From: CAYZJD01 sp964478455
Lineage (GTDB): Bacteria; Acidobacteriota; Terriglobia; Bryobacterales; Bryobacteraceae
Assembly (NCBI GenBank): GCA_964478455.1
Contig: CAYZJD010000299.1
Location: 1-5,983 of the forward strand
Direction of reading: 5' to 3'
Length of the DNA: 5,983 nt
Below the pieces are notes generated by a model. It did not search any database and was not told the origin of the DNA. It worked only from the letters and a program-made list of their open reading frames with translations. Of this stretch, positions 1 through 5,983 are shown piece after piece. The position numbers were made by a program, and so were the translations under genes. Positions within the stretch are counted from its first letter, which is position 1. Each line of letters opens with the position of its first letter.

Positions 1-494
1 CGATCTTCCGGGCGATGCCGAACATCCCGGTGGTGGTCGAGGAAGGCGCGACGGCGGTAGCGGCGAACTCCGCCGGCAGCGCCGCGCAGCGAAAGCTGGT
101 GGAGAGCATCTTCCGCGCGGTCGGGGTGGTATGCTTCGTCGAAGAAGACCTGATGCACGCGGTGACCGCGCTGTCGGGCAGCGGGCCCGCCTACATCTAC
201 ATGGTGATCGAGGCCATGATTGCGGGGGGGCTGAAGATGGGCCTGTCGCGCGAGATCTCGACGCGGCTGGCCGAGCAAACGGTGCTCGGGGCGGCCAAGC
301 TGGTTCGCGAGACGATGCTGCATCCGGCGATCCTGAAAGACCAGGTGATCACGCCCGGCGGCGTCACCATCTCGGCGATTCACGAGCTCGAGCGGCACGG
401 GCTGCGGTCGATGCTGATCTCCGCGATCGAGACGGCGACGAACCACTCGCGGAAGCTGACCGAATCGCTGATGGCGCGGTTTGACGGCGAATGA
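1..494 (+). CDS. proC: Pyrroline-5-carboxylate reductase, C-terminal part (5' end outside window)
   Basis: ProC reduces 1-pyrroline-5-carboxylate to L-proline with NAD(P)H, the last step of proline synthesis in the cytoplasm. The reading frame is open from the left edge (first full codon at base 3), reading I-F-R-A-M-P-N-I-P, which matches the family's 'RAMPNTP' segment at the end of the Rossmann domain. The true start therefore lies upstream and roughly the first 110-120 residues (dinucleotide-binding domain) are missing; the ATG at 15 is internal. The rest is the all-helical dimerisation domain. Counting from the Met at base 15, it shows TALSGSGPAY (51-60), the substrate and dimer-interface signature; then LAEQTVLGAAKLV (85-97), HPAILKD (103-109), TPGGVTIS (113-120) and HELERHGLRS (123-132). 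The usual 'MPNTP' Thr is Ile here, a minor change. The stop TGA (492-494) overlaps the next gene's ATG, indicating coupled translation. The family assignment is near certain. Confidence 0.95.
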   Translation, partial: IFRAMPNIPVVVEEGATAVAANSAGSAAQRKLVESIFRAVGVVCFVEEDLMHAVTALSGSGPAYIYMVIEAMIAGGLKMGLSREISTRLAEQTVLGAAKLVRETMLHPAILKDQVITPGGVTISAIHELERHGLRSMLISAIETATNHSRKLTESLMARFDGE

Positions 495-1261
495 TGACGA
501 AGCGGATTCTCTCCATTCACGCCCATCCCGACGACGCGGAAATCCTCGCCGGAGGCACGCTGGCGCTGCTGGCACGCAAAGGGCACAAGATTACCATCGT
601 GACCATGACGCCGGGCGACTGCGGCTCGGCCGAGCTCAGTCCGGAGGAGATCTCGGCGGTTCGGCGGGCGGAGGCGGCGCACGCGGCCGCGGCCATCGGC
701 GCCGACTACCTCTGTGCGGAGTTTCGCGACCTCGGGATCTTCACCGACGACGCGGCGCGCCGCAAAGTGACGGAGATCTTACGCAAGAGCAGGCCCGACG
801 TGATCGTGACCGCCTCGCCGGTCGATTACATGGTGGACCACGAGGTGACGAGCTCGCTGGTCCGTGACGCGTGCTTCGGGGCGCCGGTGAAGAACTACCT
901 GACGTACGATCCGGCTCCGGCACCGCCGCTGCCGGCGATCCCACACGTCTACTTGATGGATCCGGTCGGCGGAGTGGACCGCGAAGGGAAGCCGGTGACG
1001 CCCGATTTCATCGTGGACGTGGAGCCGGCCTTCGAGGAGAAGAAACTGATACTCAGCCGGCACAAGAGCCAGCGCGACTGGCTCCTGCGACACCACGGCA
1101 TCGACGACTATCTGGACACGATGGAGCGGTGGACCCGGGAGCGCGGCCGGCAGGCCGGACTGGAGTTCGGCGAAGGTTTCCGGTTGTACAAGGGCCATCC
1201 CTATCCGCAGACGCCGCTGCTCGAAGAACTGCTGGGAGCCGGGTCGGTAAGGCGGGTATAG
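491..1261 (+). CDS. PIG-L/LmbE-family zinc-dependent deacetylase
   Basis: A 256-residue cytoplasmic protein of the PIG-L family, whose known members remove N-acetyl groups from GlcNAc conjugates (MshB, BshB, PIG-L). The substrate here is unknown. It begins with a beta strand and the motif AHPDD (11-15), giving expected zinc ligands His12 and Asp15 and general base Asp14. The third ligand is His117 in DYMVDH (112-117). In most relatives this stretch reads D-x-H-P-D-H. Here Met114 replaces the first His, which in MshB and the Bacillus cereus homologue helps stabilise the oxyanion or act as acid, so activity may be altered. There is no signal peptide or membrane segment. The start ATG (491) overlaps the proC stop as ATGA; a second in-frame ATG follows at 494 and either may be used. 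I see no clear Shine-Dalgarno, so translation probably depends on coupling to proC. A bacillithiol or mycothiol role is possible but no partner genes for it are present. Confidence 0.88.
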   Translation: MMTKRILSIHAHPDDAEILAGGTLALLARKGHKITIVTMTPGDCGSAELSPEEISAVRRAEAAHAAAAIGADYLCAEFRDLGIFTDDAARRKVTEILRKSRPDVIVTASPVDYMVDHEVTSSLVRDACFGAPVKNYLTYDPAPAPPLPAIPHVYLMDPVGGVDREGKPVTPDFIVDVEPAFEEKKLILSRHKSQRDWLLRHHGIDDYLDTMERWTRERGRQAGLEFGEGFRLYKGHPYPQTPLLEELLGAGSVRRV

Positions 1262-1275
1262 CAGGAGGCCGCGGA

Positions 1276-2658
1276 TCAGCGTTCGGCGGCGACGGCGAGC
1301 ACGATCTTCCATAGGAGTTCGGTCCCGCGGCTAAGATCGGCAAGCGAGATGCGCTCGTCGTTGCCGTGGGCGCGGCTGTCGGCGTCCTCGCGAAGGAAGA
1401 GCGGCACACCATAGACGGCCATTCCCTTCTGGCGCAGGAACGAACCGTCGGTTGCCCCACGGGCCATGTAGGGGATCACCACGGCGCGCGGGTGAGACTG
1501 GGAGAACACCCGCTGCATCACGTGAGACATGAGGGTATCGTGCGGGCTCGGCGGAGTTGGCGGCATTTCTTGGCCGCCGGCGGGACGCACCTCCACGTCG
1601 CCGTCGTTCACGATGCGGCGCAGCCGCATCAGGACTTCTTCACGGGTCTCTCCGGGCAGCCGGCGCACGTCGATCTGTGCTTCGGCGGCGTTGGGGATGA
1701 CGTTGATCTTCTCCCCCGCCCGGAGCAGGGTGGGCGAAACAGTGGTCCGCAGCATCGCCTCGAGTTCGGGCTCGCGGGCGCGGATCTGGCCGATCACAGA
1801 TGCGGCGGAGGTTTGGGTCTCCAGGCGGGGCAGAAGAGGGACCAGCCACCGGTAGTCCGGCAGTTTCCCGATCTCCTTGAGGTAACGGCGCGTCGTGGCG
1901 TTAACAACGACGGGCTGCTCAGCCTCGGCAAGACGCAGGATGGCGCGCGAGAGGCGGACCACAGGGTTGTCCGGACGGGGTAGTGAGCCGTGCCCGGCGG
2001 CGCCGCGCGCCGTGAGGATGACGCGGGTCGGCACCTTCTCGGCAGTCTGGATCTGGAAGAGCCGGGCGCCAGACGGGGTGTCGAAGGCCATGCCGCCTTC
2101 GTTCAACGCAAACTCCGCATCGATCTTTGCCCAGGCGTTGCGGACCAGCCACTGGACGCCGGTCGAGCCCGCCTCTTCATCGGCCTCGGCCATGAGAATC
2201 ACGTCGCGGCTCAACCGGATGTTCCGCAGCTTCAGTTCAACCATGACGGCGAGTTCGGCCGCGAGCAGGTTCTTGTCGTCCTGGGCTCCGCGCCCATAGA
2301 GGAAGCCGTCGCGGATCTCGCCCGCGTAGGGGTCCGCGCTCCACTGGCCCCGGTCAGCGAGGACCACGTCGGTGTGGGCCATGAGCAACAGCGGGCGCTC
2401 CCTGCCAGAGCCTTTCAGGCGGGCGATGAAGTTGAGGCGGGAAGGATCGCCGCCCAGCAGCTCGCAGGGAATTCCGTGCCGGCCGGCGATGCTCCTCAGA
2501 TATTCGGCGGCGCGCGTTTCGTTGCCGGGAGGATTGGTGGTGTCGCGGCGGATGAGCTCGACCAGGTACTCGCGTGCCCGCTCTCCAAGGGCCGTGGCCT
2601 GCCCGTGGACGGCAGCGATGGAGAGCAGAAGGAGCAGTGCGAGGCGGGCGGATTGCAT
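1276..2658 (-). CDS. Exported M20-family metallopeptidase (carboxypeptidase S/PM20D1-like)
   Basis: A 460-residue di-zinc hydrolase of the M20 family, which cleaves C-terminal or N-acyl amino acid amide bonds. Residues 1-20 form a signal peptide (short basic start, Leu-rich core, likely cleavage near Ala-Val-His-Gly-Gln), so it should act in the periplasm or outside. Every expected catalytic residue is present: His95 and Asp97 in MAHTDVV, bridging Asp127 in GRGAQDDK, general base Glu161 and ligand Glu162 in EADEEAGS, Glu187 in ALNEGG, and final ligand His431 in RAHGNDE. GHGS (222-225) starts the inserted lid/dimerisation domain and supplies the inter-subunit His223. ARGATDGSFLR (399-409) is the usual substrate-binding stretch. 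The 'NEGG' and 'ATDGSFLR' wording resembles carboxypeptidase S, PM20D1 and other dipeptidase-type M20 enzymes more than ArgE or DapE, but the substrate cannot be read off. A weak AGGA lies 8 bases before the ATG. It converges on the deacetylase gene and diverges from the transporter gene. Confidence 0.92.
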   Translation of the reverse strand: MQSARLALLLLLSIAAVHGQATALGERAREYLVELIRRDTTNPPGNETRAAEYLRSIAGRHGIPCELLGGDPSRLNFIARLKGSGRERPLLLMAHTDVVLADRGQWSADPYAGEIRDGFLYGRGAQDDKNLLAAELAVMVELKLRNIRLSRDVILMAEADEEAGSTGVQWLVRNAWAKIDAEFALNEGGMAFDTPSGARLFQIQTAEKVPTRVILTARGAAGHGSLPRPDNPVVRLSRAILRLAEAEQPVVVNATTRRYLKEIGKLPDYRWLVPLLPRLETQTSAASVIGQIRAREPELEAMLRTTVSPTLLRAGEKINVIPNAAEAQIDVRRLPGETREEVLMRLRRIVNDGDVEVRPAGGQEMPPTPPSPHDTLMSHVMQRVFSQSHPRAVVIPYMARGATDGSFLRQKGMAVYGVPLFLREDADSRAHGNDERISLADLSRGTELLWKIVLAVAAER

Positions 2659-2712
2659 TGGGAGAATCCTAGCACGCGGCCCGTAGTGCGATAAGATGGG
2701 CGGTCTTCTCGC
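2659..2712. promoter_or_regulatory. Short divergent intergenic region between peptidase and transporter genes
   Basis: These 54 bases separate two divergent start codons, so they must carry at least part of both leaders. For the minus-strand peptidase, AGGA (read from about 2670 to 2667) sits 8 bases from the ATG and can act as a weak ribosome binding site. For the plus-strand transporter, TAAGAT (2692-2697) resembles a -10 box but no good -35 box stands 16-18 bases upstream, and no Shine-Dalgarno is obvious before 2713. The region's role follows from its position; the individual boxes are tentative. Confidence 0.35.
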
Positions 2713-4116
2713 ATGAAGCCGATGTGGCGGGGGCTGGTGCCGTTGTTGCTGTTCGTGGCCGTGGTGTGGGTGGCGCCGCGGCCGGAAGCCGTGCGGCCGG
2801 AAGGCTGGCGGCTACTTGGGATCTTCGTGGCCGCGATTGCCGGGCTCATTCTGGAGCCGCTGCCAGGGGGAGCGGTTGTGCTGGTGGCGGTGACGCTCGC
2901 TTCGATCGCCGGCGGGCTGACCATCCAGCAGGCGCTTGAGGGCTACGGCGACCCGACGGTCTGGCTCGTGCTGGCTGCGTTTTTTATCTCGCGGGCGCTC
3001 ATTAAGACGGGACTGGCGCGCAGGATCGCGCTGTTTTTTGTGAGCCTGGTCGGCAAGAGCTCGATCGGCGTCTGCTATGCGCTGTCACTCTCGGACATGA
3101 TCCTGGCGACCATCATCCCCTCCAACGCGGCGCGGTCCGGCGGGGTGATTCTGCCGATCGCGCGGTCGATCGCTGAGGTGTACGGATCGCGGCCCGGGCC
3201 GACGGCGGCCTTGCTCGGGTCGTTCCTCATGACGGGGGTCTACCAGAGCATTTGCGTTACCGCGGCGATGTTTTTCACCGGCCAGGCGAGCAATCCGCTG
3301 GCGGCGCAGATCGCAACCGAGCAGTTCGGCTACGAGGTGACGTGGACGAGCTGGCTGCTAGCGGGCATCCTCCCCGGGCTTTGCTCGCTGGCGCTGGTGC
3401 CGCTGGTGGTGATGCGGCTGAACCCACCGGAAATCCGGAGGACGCCGGAGGCAAGAGAGTTCGCCGCCAGGGAACTGGAAGCGATGGGACGCTTGAGCCG
3501 CCACGAGAAGATCGTCGGGTTGGTGTTCGTTTCCGTGTGCGGCATGTGGGTGACGTACCAGTGGCACAGGATCGACATCGCGGTGACGGCGCTAGTCGGC
3601 GGCTGCGCGCTGCTGCTCGCCCGCGTGCTCGATTGGGAGGACGTCAAGAGCGAGAAGGCGGCCTGGGACATTTTCGTCTGGTACGGCGGGCTGCTCTGTC
3701 TCGGCAAGGCGCTGAAGGACGCGGGAGTGACAGCCGTCTTCGCCGATCGCGTTTCCTCGCTGCTCGCCGGCGCGGGGTGGGTGGCGCTGTTTGCGGCGGC
3801 GTTACTGATCTACTTTTACGCCCACTACGGCTTCGCCAGCATCACCGCCCATATTCTCGCCATGTACGCCCCCTTCCTGGCCGTACTCACGGCCAGGGAG
3901 GCCCCCACCGGCCTGTTCGTTTACGCGCTGGCCTGCTTCACCAACCTCGCAGCCGGACTGACGCACTACGGCACCACTCCTTCGCCGATGTTCTTCGCCC
4001 ACGGCTACGCGACGCTGCGGACATGGTGGACGGTGGGCTTCGTTGTCTCGCTGGTGAACATCGCGATCTGGGCCACGGTGGGCTTTGGGTGGTGGCGAGT
4101 GATCGGAATCTGGTAA
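2713..4116 (+). CDS. DASS/SLC13-type anion (di-/tricarboxylate) transporter
   Basis: A 467-residue inner-membrane protein of the divalent anion:sodium symporter (DASS) family, closest in motif wording to the CitT/plastid DiT1 branch that carries or exchanges dicarboxylates such as 2-oxoglutarate, malate, succinate or tartrate. Many hydrophobic segments run its whole length, for example about 8-21, 33-66, 83-113, 163-190, 212-234, 266-281, 288-304, 353-370, 379-393, 400-416 and 438-458. Diagnostic stretches are YGDPTVWLVLAAFFISRAL (78-96), PSNAARSGGVILPIARS (136-152), QASNPLAAQIA (191-201), AHYGFASITAHILAMYAPFL (370-389) and LTHYGTTPSPMFFAHGYATL (416-435). The first substrate/sodium motif reads Ser137-Asn138-Ala139 where many members have SNT; the second is the THYGT form. 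A stop at 2692 in the same frame makes ATG 2713 the first usable start (the ATG at 2722 is an alternative). The substrate and the choice between symport and antiport remain open. Confidence 0.9.
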   Translation: MKPMWRGLVPLLLFVAVVWVAPRPEAVRPEGWRLLGIFVAAIAGLILEPLPGGAVVLVAVTLASIAGGLTIQQALEGYGDPTVWLVLAAFFISRALIKTGLARRIALFFVSLVGKSSIGVCYALSLSDMILATIIPSNAARSGGVILPIARSIAEVYGSRPGPTAALLGSFLMTGVYQSICVTAAMFFTGQASNPLAAQIATEQFGYEVTWTSWLLAGILPGLCSLALVPLVVMRLNPPEIRRTPEAREFAARELEAMGRLSRHEKIVGLVFVSVCGMWVTYQWHRIDIAVTALVGGCALLLARVLDWEDVKSEKAAWDIFVWYGGLLCLGKALKDAGVTAVFADRVSSLLAGAGWVALFAAALLIYFYAHYGFASITAHILAMYAPFLAVLTAREAPTGLFVYALACFTNLAAGLTHYGTTPSPMFFAHGYATLRTWWTVGFVVSLVNIAIWATVGFGWWRVIGIW

Positions 4117-4125
4117 CAGGCTGAA

Positions 4126-4145
4126 CCCGCCGTGCCGCGGGCGGG
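4126..4145. terminator. GC-rich hairpin between convergent stops, possible bidirectional terminator
   Basis: CCCGCC (4126-4131) pairs perfectly with GGCGGG (4140-4145) around an 8-base loop. It lies 9 bases after the transporter's TAA (4114-4116) and 5 bases beyond the glycosyltransferase's TAA (complement of 4151-4153), where a shared terminator is expected. Neither strand has a real T-run after the stem, so it does not meet the classical intrinsic-terminator pattern. Confidence 0.35.
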
Positions 4146-4150
4146 GGCCG

Positions 4151-5767
4151 TTAACGCGTGTGGGCTGTCCCCAGTTCCAGCCGGCGCTGGCGCTGCCAGC
4201 GGAGGCGGCCCTGGTATTCCTGCCAGAGCGTGGCGAGCCCGGTCCAATAATACCCGCCGACAAACAGCGCCAGGAACGGCAGCGCGAGGAAGTTATAGGT
4301 GTCGATGGCAAAGGCCATCATCCAGACGAAGTACGTTCCGATGGCAAGTTCGATGAACGGCAGCCATCCGCTGCGCCGCCGGTATTTGGCGTCCCGGACA
4401 CGCACCCGCCGGCTGCCGATGGCGTACTTGGCGGTGCGGACGAAGCTCGACTGGACGCCGAGGAGCGCCTCCAGCACCGCGCGAGTGTTAATGACGGCGA
4501 GGCCCACCCCGACGGAGAACAGCGCGGGCAGCAGCAGGATCGCGCGCTTCCAGGATTTCGGGTTTAGCTCGTACTGCGCCACAAGGTAAAACGCCGAGAT
4601 CGACCAGAACGAGGCGATGATCAGAGGCAGGTCGATCACCAGCATCTGGAACCAGCCCATGTAAAAGCGCACGATCATTGCCGGCAGGATCAGCGCCGAG
4701 ACCACGATCATGAGCGGGTAGGAAATGTTCGGCGTCAGGTGGAAAAAAGCTTCGATCTTGTGGCGGATCGGGATAGGCGAGCGCAGGATGGCCGGAAGCA
4801 GCTTCTTGGCCACCTGCGTAAGGCCCTTGGCCCAGCGCGACTGCTGCACCTGGAAGGCATGCATTTCCACCGGCAGCTCGCTCGGCGAGTCCAGCCCAGG
4901 CAGATAGAGGAAGCGCCATCCCTTGAGCTGCGCGCGGTAGCTGAGGTCGCAGTCTTCGGTCAGGGTGTCGTGCTGCCAGCCGCCGGCGTCCTCGATCATC
5001 TTGCGGCGCAGGATGCCGGCCGTGCCGTTGAAGTTGAAGAACAGGCCGCGGCCGCACCGGGCCACGTGCTCGAGGATGAAGTGGCCGTCAAGCAGCATGG
5101 CCTGAACTTCAGTCAAGACATTGTAGTCGCGGTTGAGGTAGCTCCAGCGTGTCTGGACCACGCCGACCCTGGGGTCGGCGAAGAAGTGGACCGTGCGCTT
5201 CAGGAAGTCGGGCGTGGGAACGAAGTCGGCGTCGAAGATGGCGATCAGTTCGCCGGTGGCGGTCTTCATGCCGTCCTGGAGGGCGCCCGCCTTGAACCCG
5301 ACGCGGTTGTCGCGGTGGTGATACTCGATCGGGAAGCCAAGGGCGCGATAACGCTCCACGAGCGCCTCGGTGAAGGGGTGGGTGTCGTCGGTGGAATCAT
5401 CGAGCACCTGGATCTGGAGCAGGTGCTTCGGGTAGTCCATCTTGACGACTTCTTCGAGGAGACGCTCGACCACGAACCGCTCGTTGTACAACGGAAGCTG
5501 GATGGTGACCGGCGGGAGTTGCTCAAAGCGCTGCGGAGGCTCGGAGAGGAGACGCTTGCGGTACTTGAAGTAAGTCCGGATCACCTCGTACCGATGCATC
5601 CCGTAAATCGAAAGAATGATGAGCAGGGCGAAGTACGGGATGAGCATTGACCAGTCGAACCAGCTCAACTGATGAATGCCGGCGAACGTGTCATCGGTGA
5701 GGCTGCGCCACGCCTGCCGGACCGGCGATGAGGCCAGGAACGCAATTGGGGTGGGCGCTGCTACCAT
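4151..5767 (-). CDS. Membrane-bound family 2 glycosyltransferase, CslA/CslC-like
   Basis: A 538-residue processive-type beta-glycosyltransferase (GT2) resembling plant CslA (mannan/glucomannan synthase) and CslC (xyloglucan backbone). Its product here is unknown; an envelope or secreted polysaccharide, or a glycolipid, is plausible. One membrane helix (about 40-57) precedes a cytosolic catalytic domain (about 86-345) carrying the full D,D,D,QxxRW set. These are VLDDSTDD (121-128, Asp123/124), FDAD (178-181), TEDCD (270-274, acid/base Asp272) and QQSRW (308-312). HHRDNRVGFKAGAL (150-163), NFNGTAGI (245-252) and GGWQHDTLTED (262-272) are strongly typical of this CslA-like group. About five C-terminal helices follow (roughly 348-368, 373-397, 409-428, 470-488, 492-512), which would form the export channel, and the tail is Arg-rich. 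The ATG at 5767-5765 follows GGAAGAG with 5 bases between, supporting this start. No PilZ domain is present, so no c-di-GMP control is visible. Confidence 0.93.
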   Translation of the reverse strand: MVAAPTPIAFLASSPVRQAWRSLTDDTFAGIHQLSWFDWSMLIPYFALLIILSIYGMHRYEVIRTYFKYRKRLLSEPPQRFEQLPPVTIQLPLYNERFVVERLLEEVVKMDYPKHLLQIQVLDDSTDDTHPFTEALVERYRALGFPIEYHHRDNRVGFKAGALQDGMKTATGELIAIFDADFVPTPDFLKRTVHFFADPRVGVVQTRWSYLNRDYNVLTEVQAMLLDGHFILEHVARCGRGLFFNFNGTAGILRRKMIEDAGGWQHDTLTEDCDLSYRAQLKGWRFLYLPGLDSPSELPVEMHAFQVQQSRWAKGLTQVAKKLLPAILRSPIPIRHKIEAFFHLTPNISYPLMIVVSALILPAMIVRFYMGWFQMLVIDLPLIIASFWSISAFYLVAQYELNPKSWKRAILLLPALFSVGVGLAVINTRAVLEALLGVQSSFVRTAKYAIGSRRVRVRDAKYRRRSGWLPFIELAIGTYFVWMMAFAIDTYNFLALPFLALFVGGYYWTGLATLWQEYQGRLRWQRQRRLELGTAHTR

Positions 5768-5800
5768 AGGGACTCTTCCGGCTTCAGCAGGTATAAGTGA
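5768..5800. promoter_or_regulatory. Very short divergent intergenic region with ribosome binding sites for both genes
   Basis: Only 33 bases separate the glycosyltransferase start (minus strand) from the ATG at 5801 (plus strand). On the minus strand GGAAGAG (complement of 5773-5779) lies 5 bases before the glycosyltransferase ATG. On the plus strand GCAGGT (5787-5792) ends 8 bases before the ATG at 5801. A TATAAG/TTATAC element around 5792-5797 could serve as a -10 box on the minus strand with a leader of about 17 bases, but its -35 region (5815-5820) is a poor match. The ribosome sites are reasonably clear; the promoter is a guess. Confidence 0.4.
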
Positions 5801-5983
5801 ATGAGGGCGCTCCCTTCCAGCCTTGTGGCGCTAGCGGTGCTGCTGGAAATCCTGTTCCTCAGCCTCTATGACCTCAAGCCGCTTGAGCGCCGCGTGCCGG
5901 AAACCATCATTCTATACCTGATTCTCTCGCTAGTCCACCTTGTTGCGGCGTGGGTGGTATTGCGGCTGCCGCATAAGGCAAGT
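5801..5983 (+). CDS. Partial integral membrane protein, possibly a GT-C type glycosyltransferase (3' end outside window)
   Basis: An open frame of 61 codons runs from ATG 5801 to the right edge without a stop. It reads M-R-A-L-P-S-S-L-V-A and contains two hydrophobic segments, about residues 7-23 (LVALAVLLEILFLSLY) and 36-56 (TIILYLILSLVHLVAAWVV), joined by a charged loop (DLKPLERRVPE). A TGA directly upstream (5798-5800) in the same frame makes this ATG the first possible start, and AGGT sits 8 bases before it. This spacing, the hydrophobic pattern and the tight divergent arrangement argue for a real gene. Its pattern resembles the N-terminus of polytopic membrane proteins such as GT-C/GT87 polyprenol-phosphate mannosyltransferases. 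Beside a glycosyltransferase that is a reasonable guess, but no family-defining motif lies in the visible part, so the function is unassigned. Confidence 0.62.
   Translation, partial: MRALPSSLVALAVLLEILFLSLYDLKPLERRVPETIILYLILSLVHLVAAWVVLRLPHKAS

Noticed and set aside
1262..1275. Search for a terminator between the convergent deacetylase and M20 genes
   Set aside because: The gap is 14 bases with no convincing stem and no T-run; any terminator would lie inside the coding ends.
779..1312. 177-codon open frame on the minus strand opposite the deacetylase
   Set aside because: Arg-rich shadow frame overlapping a clearly conserved gene and running into the end of the M20 gene.
2672..2689. Short inverted repeat GCAC-N10-GTGC in the divergent gap, considered as an operator
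   Set aside because: Only four paired bases per arm around a 10-base spacer; expected by chance in GC-rich DNA.
1990..2694. 234-codon and overlapping open frames on the plus strand opposite the M20 peptidase
   Set aside because: Antisense to a gene with all catalytic residues intact; no domain, ribosome site or plausible composition.
3252..4124. 290-codon open frame on the plus strand inside the transporter gene
   Set aside because: It shares the strand but not the frame of the transporter and gives an Arg-rich sequence without family motifs, typical of an out-of-frame reading of high-GC DNA.
4739..5650. 303-codon open frame on the plus strand opposite the glycosyltransferase
   Set aside because: It lies wholly antisense to a gene with a complete GT2 motif set; its protein is low-complexity and rich in Glu, Val and Ala as expected from a GC-rich shadow frame, with no recognisable domain.
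1..5983. Search for tRNA, rRNA, CRISPR arrays, insertion sequences, attachment sites and riboswitches
   Set aside because: Nearly all of the window is explained by six protein genes, and no array of direct repeats, terminal inverted repeats or RNA-gene signatures was seen by eye.

Overview
The window is GC-rich (by eye above 60%) and densely coded. It holds six genes: four complete ones and one cut off at each edge. The organism looks like a Gram-negative-type bacterium. I infer Acidobacteria, probably of the Solibacter/Bryobacterales type. The grounds are the high GC, an exported M20 peptidase with a short Leu/Ala-rich signal peptide ending near His-Gly-Gln, a CslA-like family 2 glycosyltransferase and an 'AHPDD ... 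DYMVDH' PIG-L protein, a mix I associate with that phylum. This placement comes from recognising protein families, not from a database search.

Layout. Bases 1-494 (+) are the C-terminal half of proC (pyrroline-5-carboxylate reductase, last step of proline synthesis). Its stop overlaps by 4 bases the start of a PIG-L/LmbE-type zinc deacetylase (491-1261, +), so the two are probably one transcript and translationally coupled. Bases 1276-2658 (-) encode an exported M20 metallopeptidase that converges on the deacetylase with a 14-base gap. A 54-base gap separates its start from a divergent DASS/SLC13-type anion (dicarboxylate) transporter (2713-4116, +). That gene converges on a membrane-bound CslA/CslC-like processive glycosyltransferase (4151-5767, -), with a GC-rich hairpin between the two stops. 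A 33-base gap then precedes a divergent membrane-protein gene (5801 to the right edge, +) that is open at the window end.

How the genes fit together. Only the two + strand genes at the left look like an operon. The peptidase/transporter pair and the glycosyltransferase/membrane-protein pair are divergent with very short gaps, so their control signals must be compact or lie inside the opposite gene. A plausible but unproven reading is that the divergent pairs are functional modules: release and uptake of acidic metabolites, and envelope polysaccharide or glycolipid synthesis.

There is no RNA gene, mobile element, CRISPR array or repeat array that I can support, and no non-coding stretch longer than about 55 bases. 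I do not see a convincing undescribed system here. The most notable items are the missing catalytic-type histidine in the PIG-L protein and the partial membrane-protein gene at the right edge.
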